A stretch of DNA of 64,000 nucleotides, taken from assembly GCA_900660155.1 (NCBI GenBank), contig CABFPE010000118.1:512499-576498 (forward strand). Direction: 5' to 3'. The notes below the pieces were generated by a model that was not told where the DNA came from, searched no databases, and saw only the letters and a program-made list of their open reading frames with translations. The translations under genes were made by a program, and so were the position numbers. Each line of letters begins with the position of its first letter. Positions within the stretch are counted from its first letter, which is position 1. Source of the stretch: Hofstenia miamia. Its lineage: Eukaryota > Xenacoelomorpha > Acoela > Hofsteniidae. Below are positions 56,802-64,000 of this stretch, one piece after another.

Positions 56802-57921
56802 TAAGGCTGTGAAAATGTGCTAATAATTTTCATGTCAAGTCATGTTGAAAATCATCATGTCATATTTTATTATGTTATATTATGTAGTGTATATTAAACA
56901 AATGTTATGCAAATTGTTAAAAATTTCTTTGACAGCTATTGCAGTATATGATTGATATGATCCTTTCACTCTCAAACAATATTTCTTAAATTAGTGCATC
57001 AAAGCTTTAATAATTGGCAATGGTTTAATTGATGAAGATTGAGTTGAAGATTCAGGATGCATGGTCTGCTAGTGATATTTTAAAGCAATATTGCCAGAAG
57101 TCTGAACTCTCAAAATTCTTTTGTTATGTATTACAAGTAGTGTAAAAACCAAAAATCAAAGTCTTTCTCTTTTGCTTTATGGTAGATCTAGAGATAGGCA
57201 CTAAGACTGAAGACTCCCCTGGATCATATAAATTAATGTCAATTCAGTCTATTGTAAGTCCCTTTGTATGATACATTTAAAAAATGTTTCGAACTTTTCG
57301 ATTTGTTAGACAAAAGTTGCGTATGTCAAAAACTTGTTATGCCTGAAATTGAAAATCATACATTTAGCTTTAGAAGAAAAAATGATGCTAATGCAAACTT
57401 TTAAAATGAAAATTTTATTTTTCAACACATTGTTTATATAGCATTCATTGCATTTGAGTTGATTTGCGTGCGCTGTTGCATAATAGTCATTTTCTATTAT
57501 ATTTCAGTCTATTATTCAAACCTTCTTTTGCAATACCTCGTCTCAAGAATGGTCCATCTCTGAGTAGACCAATCTTGTGCTCACCATGGATCATTTGGTT
57601 TTCCATTCCCAAACATGTAAAAAATTAGGCTACATACTAGGCAAAAATTGAAAAGAATGATACTAAAAATTTGTTCCAGTTAAGTTGTGATGGTGAGCAA
57701 ACTATTTTCTAAGGTCCGATTGTAGGAAAATATTTAAAGTTGGATTGACCAAAGTACAAACTATTAAAACTTTCCTAACACAACTCTGGGAAATAAGTTA
57801 CATTAGAGGTTAAATTGCATGCAAAGCTAATAAAATTCCCATGAAAACTTCAATAGAAAATTATCATGTTTTTTCATGTCATGCTTTATTATATTGATTA
57901 TCATGTTTTGCTTCAGCCCTA
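56802..57921. mobile_element. R2 inverted-repeat element, uninterrupted copy
   Basis: Left end TAAGGCTGTGAAAATG with ATCATG-rich sequence. The right end on the other strand is TTAGGGCTGAAGCAAAACAT, again followed by CATGATAAT and CATGACATG runs. About 1.12 kb, non-coding, AGGGCTG-type ends as in some hAT elements. It encloses a CAGAGATG-family element (57,190-57,562) at the same position as the copy at 51,070, so the composite predates the two copies. Confidence 0.6.
57190..57562. mobile_element. CAGAGATG-family element inside R2
   Basis: Left end TAGAGATAGGCACT (eroded). The right end on the other strand is CAGAGATGGACCATTCTTGA. Shares interior blocks with 47,072-47,390 and 21,172-21,580. 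Non-coding. Confidence 0.55.
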
Positions 57922-57924
57922 ATT

Positions 57925-60245
57925 TAAGCAAAAACTAGAACTAAGTTGTCGATGACGAAATCATTTTACCAAATTCAATGCAATTGTTGACTTTTCTATA
58001 TTTTTAATATGTAAATAATTAAAAATAGCATTTTAAAGTATTCTTCGTTTTGGTAATGCTTAATACAACTTACATGAGCCTAGGAACATTCACATTTTAG
58101 ATAGAGCTACCAGAAATTTTTATATTTCCAAAAAGGGATCCAATCCCCCTTAGCCGAACTGACCGAATCCAAGTCCTGTTTTGAGTGAAGGTACTAGTTT
58201 CAAGGACTAATAAAACAGAAACGTTCAATAGTCTTACCCTAGTAATCATAAATACTTATTTCAGCCTTTTTAATAGCAATGCATTCTAAAACCATACGCC
58301 GCTTAACTTGATTTAACCACTCGTTTTAGTTTGATACATGTAAAGATGTGATGTTGCATGATTAGAAGTGTTTGTTCCCTATCCGTAACCTAAGCCATGC
58401 GATCGAATAAGATTCTTCACTGAAACCTACTTGATGGCAAGCAGTAGATTGCTACGACCCCATACCAACTCACGGTGGGTTAAGCTATTGCTTTGTACAT
58501 GATGATAACGATATTCTCGGGTAGGACCCGTCCCCGTGCCCGTCCCGTAGCCCGTATGCATAAAAATATGCTTGTTAGTTTGTCCGTGCCTGTATCCCAA
58601 GCCCGTTATGCCCGTAGCTGAATGTTATTTAACTAAAATATCTTGAATAACAAGAAAAATGGCTAGTGTGCTAATGTTAATATACATAACTAAACGATCA
58701 TAACGCCTGTCAATGTAGTTTACGTCAAAAACCACATTAAGTACTTTGTTGACATCACTGAGACGTCTAATTTTATACCTACAACGTCATAATTAAGGAC
58801 CGTTCCCAGAAGATTTATGAACACATTTTGTTAATTCATTGACAAATCCAGCGTTGAATTAATTAATTGACAACTCGTCAAGCCATGAAAAATACATTAA
58901 ATGATCAGCTTGTTTATCTTAGTTATCAAAATATAGCACTACAATGCTTGTATGACCTTGTAAAATGAGTAAATTACAATAATTCTATTCAAATTGTATG
59001 GAACAGATTTTGAAGTAAACAACTTACGATTCTTACGTTACAATATAATGTACATAAGTAGGATACTTTTATCAATGCAATATCAGATCACAATGAAATG
59101 GAATTCTCTGAAATTGAGGATGACTGTTAGTTTTATTTGGGTAAAGAGGTGAGATTATCATTATTATCACGCGATTACCAAGTGGTTGAATAATGATTAA
59201 ACTTTTTTTACAAAAACTAAAATCGATTTTTACAAAAGAATTAAACAAATACCTGCTTTTGAAATTAAGCGCAATTTTCCAGTGCTTTTTTGCAATATAT
59301 TGTACTTAGCAATTTGTTATCGAAAAATCTCTTCTAGCAAATTGTATGGAATTTATCTATAGATCTTCACATATTATTTGAAAATTAATGCTTAAATTTC
59401 AGTTTTGTGTTATAGCATTTTAATCAATGCTCTATTTCTAACATTTCTAAATAAATTTTAATCAACCAATTTTGCTAGATGGCATTGCTACTCAATTTAC
59501 TGATTTAAAGTTAAATTATTCTAAATATTTATAACACAGTGTATCATCCAATGACGTTTAAGGGGGATAGGCCCTTCCTTTTTTATAAATATCTAAACAT
59601 GACAGGCAAATGCAGATCAACAAGATTTAAAGAAATTGAATTTCCATACTTGCTTGCAATAAAAATATCCTTTTTTACTATGTAGGTGCTTAAGTTTGAT
59701 ATGTAATTTTTGATAAAATATTAAATTTCGAAAAAATATACAACTGATGTGTAAAACTTGTCTTCATTCTTTTCGATATATATTATACCTTAAAACTTAA
59801 ATTTCACAAAATATGTGCAAAGTACATACATTTGAATTAGCAAATTTTACTCCTGAGTTGCATTCCTTTAGCGTTTGCTTAAACATTCATCGTTACTTTC
59901 CTATTTATCATTAATATCAAAATGTGTAGGCATTGAAGTTTTGAGGTTAACCTCACATCATATCTTCATACAGAACTAATTGTGAATTTAAAACTTTTCT
60001 GTATTTTGTTTAGTGATGTTTGTTCTTTTGGCATGCATTTTAGGAATGCGAATGCTTTCCCGAATGATGAGCCGCTAATCATTATTCCTAGCTAATCTAA
60101 ATTTATTGAAGAAAAAATGGCATTGACTGCAATTTAATATTGAATGATTTCTCAACGATTGCAGTTTATTGAATAGAAAAATGCATGCATCGATTTTTTA
60201 TTAGTTCAAAGATGAGGTAATTCAAAAATGAAAATTTCATTATAG
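57925..60245. other. AT-rich stretch with a CCCGT-rich patch
   Basis: 58,510-58,620 has repeated CCCGT units (GACCCGTCCCCGTGCCCGTC; CCCGTTATGCCCGTAGC), resembling the arm of a G/C-ended miniature element whose other end I could not place. The rest is unremarkable. Confidence 0.45.
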
Positions 60246-60249
60246 TAAC

Positions 60250-60480
60250 GTATTACAATATTAGAGATGGGATCTGAATAGTGAATTGAATATTCAGGAT
60301 AATTTGACTGCTGGATGCCGGATAGTTTACCGGATACTGTATAATATTTTGCTTAATTATTACTAGGGAAACCAGAAATATGACTTTAAAAAAACAAAAT
60401 ATAGCCTTATTGTTTCTATGACAAAATATGACGGAATTTAATTAAATAGGCCCTAAAATATGACCATCCATTTTTAACAG
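60250..60480. repeat. Fragments of two miniature elements
   Basis: 60,263-60,345 carries TTAGAGATGGGATCTGAATA and then CCGGATAGTTTACCGGAT. 60,364-60,475 has AAATATGACTTTA and CTAAAATATGACCATC, a TATGAC-type arm seen singly in degraded inverted-repeat elements. Neither has a confirmed partner end. Confidence 0.3.
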
Positions 60481-60650
60481 GATCCATTTAAGCAATTTGA
60501 AACGTTTTTGTATTACTGAGAACAAGATATAAAACAAATACAAAAAATTTCATAATAATAAGTCAATTTTTTAAAGCAACTACTTCACTAAGCTATTATA
60601 ACTGCACATAAATTTCCATATATTATTGTGGTTAAGATCTCTACCATAAG

Positions 60651-61110
60651 CTAAGCATCTTTCAACTGCAACCGATGCTGTTTAACATTTTCGTAGCTTG
60701 GCATACACATATCAATCCCCTTTCCTTCAGTCATAGCAATGAAACCGGTGTGTTCTAATCGTGACTTGATATAGCTTATTATTTCACAGGTATCATTTCC
60801 AAGATCAAGGGTGGGAGTAATAACAACATTTGTTGGAATTTCAACTCTGTCAAACATTGAACAACTTTTATTTTTTATGATAGCAACCTTAATTGAGGCA
60901 ATTAGATTGTCAACCCTCATATATTTTGCATGTGCATGGCAAAGTCCATAAAAGAATATTGCATATAGTTCCTTTAATATTTTTTTCAGTTGCCTTTTTT
61001 CTTTTTTTTTCAAAAATGGCACTTAGAATATAAGAAGCTTGTGCAAGTTCTTTTGTCATCACTGTACCGCAAAAAACACCGCACTGCGTCATACCGTCAC
61101 CGATCACGCA
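60651..61110 (-). pseudogene. Unrecognised coding remnant, one frameshift
   Basis: Frame 61,107-60,910 has IGDGMTQCGVFCGTVMTKEL and AQASYILSAIF. At a T-run near 61,000-61,012 it shifts into frame 61,022-60,651, with LKELYAIFFYGLCHAHAKYM, NLIASIKVAIIKNK, TNVVITPTLDLGNDTCEIIS and a stop at 60,651-60,653. Together roughly 150 codons read more like protein than most frames here (varied residues, no homopolymers). I do not recognise the family. An immobilised transposon protein or a host exon are both possible. No intron signals were assigned. Confidence 0.35.
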
Positions 61111-61114
61111 CCAT

Positions 61115-61955
61115 TCTATTATTAAATATTAATGTAAGGGTAACAAAGTGTATTAAATAAACGAAAATAAAGCAAAACAAATGAAAGCAGCAGTTGACAT
61201 CGATCAGGCTCCTAAACAGAATTAAATATTAAGGACAAAACAAAACAAAAACACACATGACGGTATAACGGAGATATGAAAACTAACACAAAATGAATGA
61301 AAAACTAAACAAGGAAGCTAAACAAAACAAAACAAAGAACTAAACCAAAGTAATAAATTAATAGAAAACCATACACACTGACTTACCGAGGCGTTAAAAA
61401 GGGACAAACGAAGAATCTAAAAAAGTTTACGCGTAAATTTAAAAAAATATATACATCATTAAAAAACGTAGCAGTCACATTAATAATGATGGCTGTCTTT
61501 GGGCAGGACAATGCTTTTTATAATGTACTCTATTGTTATGTTAAAATTTGATGTGCTTAGTAAGCCTGAAAATATTTGAGTCTGCTGGTTCTTGGGTTAT
61601 TCTGGCTGCCAGTGAAATATCAGGTGCTTGGGGTTTTCATTTTCTATTTTCCATAATCTACATAGGGGCGTCTCAATTACTCTAAATAGTAACATTTTAT
61701 ATATGTTTTTTTATAATAAGGGCTGATAGCAGAGTTTCTAAATTTTTTGGAGTATATTTTTAATTGAAAATTTAGTAATAAGTCAATAGCTTGAAGCTTT
61801 GTCAAATATTTTTGTTATATCTGGTTCATGGTAATGAGAGAAATCGTTTAGAGACTTACCTTTGATGGACGATTTAAATTCTAACTTGAAACCCCGTTTG
61901 TGTGTTATAAAGTTTTGCAGACTTTCAGGTTCTATATCTTGGTTAAATTGAATTG
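61115..61955. other. A-rich spacer before the LTR element
   Basis: 61,230-61,390 is rich in AAACAAAAC units. No genes recognised. Confidence 0.45.
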
Positions 61956-61959
61956 GATC

Positions 61960-62138
61960 TGTTGTATTGGTTACGTTAACTCATAATTGCCTAGGATGTA
62001 CTGGCACACTAGTTAATATTTACCATGATGCGTCCTGGCATACTTGTCACCCTGTAGTGAATATTGTATATAATTGTAATCTTGTCGCTTGTGGTTTAAT
62101 AAAACGATTTCACTCATTGGTACTCTCAAATCATTACA
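61960..62138 (+). mobile_element. Probable 5' LTR of a Ty3/gypsy retrotransposon
   Basis: The right edge is set by CATTACA (62,132-62,138) followed at once by the primer-binding-site-like TGGTGACAGAGGTGGGA. AATAAAA at 62,097-62,103 would serve as polyadenylation signal of the R region. The left edge at TGTTGTATTGG (61,960) is chosen because LTRs begin TG. It cannot be verified because the 3' LTR is outside the window. Confidence 0.5.
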
Positions 62139-62155
62139 TGGTGACAGAGGTGGGA
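62139..62155 (+). promoter_or_regulatory. Putative primer-binding site
   Basis: TGGTGACAGAGGTGGGA directly after the LTR's terminal CA has the TGG start expected for pairing with the CCA end of a tRNA. The TGG-GAC-GAGG pattern is common in Mag-like Ty3/gypsy elements. The tRNA was not identified. Confidence 0.5.
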
Positions 62156-63429
62156 TGGCATTCGAAACATTGAAGCCTCTTCCCTTTGATATCGATAGTC
62201 CAAGTATAGCAATCGAATGGACCAAATGGAAACGAAGCTTTATGCTGTTCATGGAAGCCACTGAGGTTGACGAAAAGCCGGACAAGGTTAAAATTGGAAT
62301 TCTGCTTCGATGCATTGGAGACGCAGCAAATGAAGTTTTTACGAATTTTACATGGACAAGAACAGAGGATAAAAATAAATTCGAAAATGTCATAAAGAAA
62401 CTTGATGATTACTTTAAACGAGGAACCAATGAAGTTTTTGAACGATTTCAATTTTTCAAACTTTCTAAATCTAACGTGAAAATTGACCAATTTGTGAATA
62501 TGTTAAGAACCCAGGCAAAACACTGCAATTTTGGACCACTCGAAGATAGTCTTATTCGGGATCGAATTATATTCTCAATTCAAGACATCCGATTGCAAGA
62601 AAGACTTTTGAGAGAACCCAATATCGATCTCCAAAAAACTACTCAATTCTGTCGCGCAGCTGAGGAAACGACCGAACACTTACGGCAACTGAATATTGAT
62701 GATGAAGATGTTAACACCAAACAAGAAATTGATGCTATTAGACGAAGAAGGAATCAGTTAAGCACGCAATATTATGAATGTAGACAGTGTGGAAGGAATC
62801 ATGCGGCTAGAAATTGTCCAGCATTCGGAAAAAAGTGCAATAAATGCGGCAAGCCGAACCATTTTGCGGTCAAATGCAGAGCCCATTTGCAAAGGAACTC
62901 TTTTCACTATCAAAAACGCCAAGATTTGGACAACTTGGATGAAGAAGATGCACAAAGTGAAGACGAATCAAGTTATGAATGCGATGTGATTCATTCGTCA
63001 AAGGGAAAAACAAGAATTAAAGACATTACAACAACTATCCTAATTGAGGATTATCCCCTTAACATCAAAGTTGATTCTGGTGCTCAATGTAACGTCTTAC
63101 CATTAAAAATCCTAAAAGAAATTGAAAAGAAGTCTAACAAAAAGATACCAATATCACAATCTCGTGGCAAGCTTCCTGGTTATAATGGACAGAATATTCC
63201 CATCAGTGGAGAAGTCAAATTACCTACTGTCATAGGAAGGAATAAGCGAAAATTAACTGTGAAATTCTTAGTTGTTCCAACTAATAACAAAGCGATTCTA
63301 GGTCTAACCACGTCGTTGAAATCAGAAATACTGGGAGTAAGATTCAAGAACCCAGAGGAGAACGAAATACACTCTATCAAAAACTCGAGAGATTCGAACC
63401 CTTTTCGGATGGGACCCGGAACGCAATAG
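62155..63429 (+). CDS. Ty3/gypsy gag-protease polyprotein
   Basis: ATG at 62,155 is chosen because it follows the primer-binding site; the frame is also open upstream into the LTR. 424 codons, stop at 63,427-63,429. Residues 1-190 are a helical capsid-like region. Two CCHC zinc knuckles follow: C209-x2-C-x3-H-x4-C221 and C228-x2-C-x4-H-x4-C241, which bind the genomic RNA. A retropepsin-type protease has its active-site DSG at residues 307-309 (DSGAQCNVLP) and a later AILGLTTS block, matching the I-L-G motif. The polyprotein would form the particle and process itself. The frame is intact. The pol frame overlaps it in the -1 phase. Confidence 0.9.
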   Translation: MAFETLKPLPFDIDSPSIAIEWTKWKRSFMLFMEATEVDEKPDKVKIGILLRCIGDAANEVFTNFTWTRTEDKNKFENVIKKLDDYFKRGTNEVFERFQFFKLSKSNVKIDQFVNMLRTQAKHCNFGPLEDSLIRDRIIFSIQDIRLQERLLREPNIDLQKTTQFCRAAEETTEHLRQLNIDDEDVNTKQEIDAIRRRRNQLSTQYYECRQCGRNHAARNCPAFGKKCNKCGKPNHFAVKCRAHLQRNSFHYQKRQDLDNLDEEDAQSEDESSYECDVIHSSKGKTRIKDITTTILIEDYPLNIKVDSGAQCNVLPLKILKEIEKKSNKKIPISQSRGKLPGYNGQNIPISGEVKLPTVIGRNKRKLTVKFLVVPTNNKAILGLTTSLKSEILGVRFKNPEENEIHSIKNSRDSNPFRMGPGTQ

Positions 63430-64000
63430 ACAAGCACAAAACATCCGGGCCAGCAAAAGACGTTTTAAAGGAGATATTGCACAAATAAAATGACGTTTTC
63501 TCTGGATATGGTAGAGTTGATGATGACTACGAAATCCCCTTGAAGCGATTTGCAAGACCAATTATGCATCCCCCTAGAAGATACGCTTTATCATTAATTC
63601 CAAGGTTAAAAAGCAAGTTGAAAGATCTTCAAGCATCTGGAATAATTTCAAAGGTGGATGAAGCAACAGAATGGGTTGGTAACATGGTAGTTGTCGAAAA
63701 GTCTAATGGAGATTTAAGGATTACCTTTGATAACAAAACACTGAACCAACAAATTAACCGAGAATACCACTATCCGCCTTCGAACGCAAGACTTCGAGAG
63801 TTCTTTAATGGCAAGAAGTTTTTTACAGTCATGGATCTCTCAAATTGTTACTGGCATATTCCGTTAACAAGGCGTTCAGCACTCCTGTGTACCTTTAACA
63901 CGCCATTTGGTCGATATTGTTGGAATCGACTACCGTTTGGATTGTCATCTGCATCAGACAAATCGCAGAGTATGATTGATCGAGAGTTTGGAGACATAGA
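63417..64000 (+). pseudogene. Ty3/gypsy pol, start of reverse transcriptase (cut by window end)
   Basis: In the -1 frame relative to gag, overlapping its last codons, as expected for frameshift expression. An in-frame TAA at 63,486-63,488 interrupts the region before the fingers. Beyond it the frame is open to the window end. It has VFSGYGRVDDDYEIPLKRF, then VVVEKSNGDLRITFDNKTLN, FFTVMDLSNCYWHIPL (first catalytic aspartate present) and FNTPFGRYCWNRLPFGLSSA. The Y-x-D-D box, RNase H and integrase would lie outside the window. The spacing and R-x-x-Y-P-P-S block suit the Mag-like group. The nonsense codon is the only clear defect in the visible part. Confidence 0.85.

Noticed and set aside
63388-63405. 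B-box-like AGGGTTCGAATCTC on the - strand
   Set aside because: It lies within the retrotransposon gag coding region and has no A box.
1-64000. CRISPR arrays, operons, ribosome binding sites
   Set aside because: No direct repeats with regular unique spacers were seen, and the content is eukaryotic transposons, so bacterial features are not expected.

Overview
The window reads as nuclear DNA from an animal with a strongly AT-rich, transposon-crowded genome. The element types (Tc1/mariner, hAT, a piggyBac-like miniature element, jockey/CR1-like LINEs, Mag-like Ty3/gypsy) would fit an arthropod, but that is inference and no host gene is available to test it. I found no convincing host gene, tRNA, rRNA or CRISPR array. 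Nearly everything that can be named is a mobile element, usually broken, set in long AT-rich stretches where open frames rarely exceed 60-110 codons.

Layout. 1-14,900 is mostly anonymous AT-rich DNA with three relics of hAT transposase C-termini (58-171, 5,820-6,008, 8,928-9,050), a 53-bp tandem duplication and low-complexity TTGCAA-rich patches. 14,940-17,032 is a 5'-truncated LINE on the + strand. 17,610-20,095 is a different LINE on the - strand, with endonuclease, reverse transcriptase and C-terminal regions in order. 20,100-34,300 is AT-rich with miniature inverted-repeat elements, a LINE endonuclease relic, a 41-bp perfect inverted repeat pair and a deleted mariner-like transposase. 34,317-35,169 is an isolated Ty3/gypsy integrase piece between two N gaps. 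37,440-38,100 and 47,640-48,480 hold LINE reverse transcriptase relics. 48,852-49,685 is a deleted hAT element. 51,070-54,370 is a nest: an inverted-repeat element split by an unclassified repeat (R1), itself split by a nearly complete Tc1-like element. 56,802-57,921 is an uninterrupted relative of the outer element. 61,960-64,000 is the 5' end of a Ty3/gypsy retrotransposon (LTR, primer-binding site, gag-protease, start of pol) running off the window.

Assembly state matters. Six single N bases (16,116; 20,096; 34,316; 35,170; 35,857; 42,006) mark joins. Two sit exactly between direct repeats that look identical by eye (434 bp at 15,682-16,550; 1,884 bp at 40,122-43,890). These are best explained as overlapping contig ends that were never merged, so about 2.3 kb is probably artificial.

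No gene network can be described. The most useful biology is in the transposons: a young-looking Tc1-like element with perfect 24-bp terminal repeats, the unclassified R1 repeat whose two diverged copies share an open frame with a length difference that preserves it, and several miniature-element families defined by terminal repeats and target duplications. No wholly new system could be demonstrated from sequence alone.
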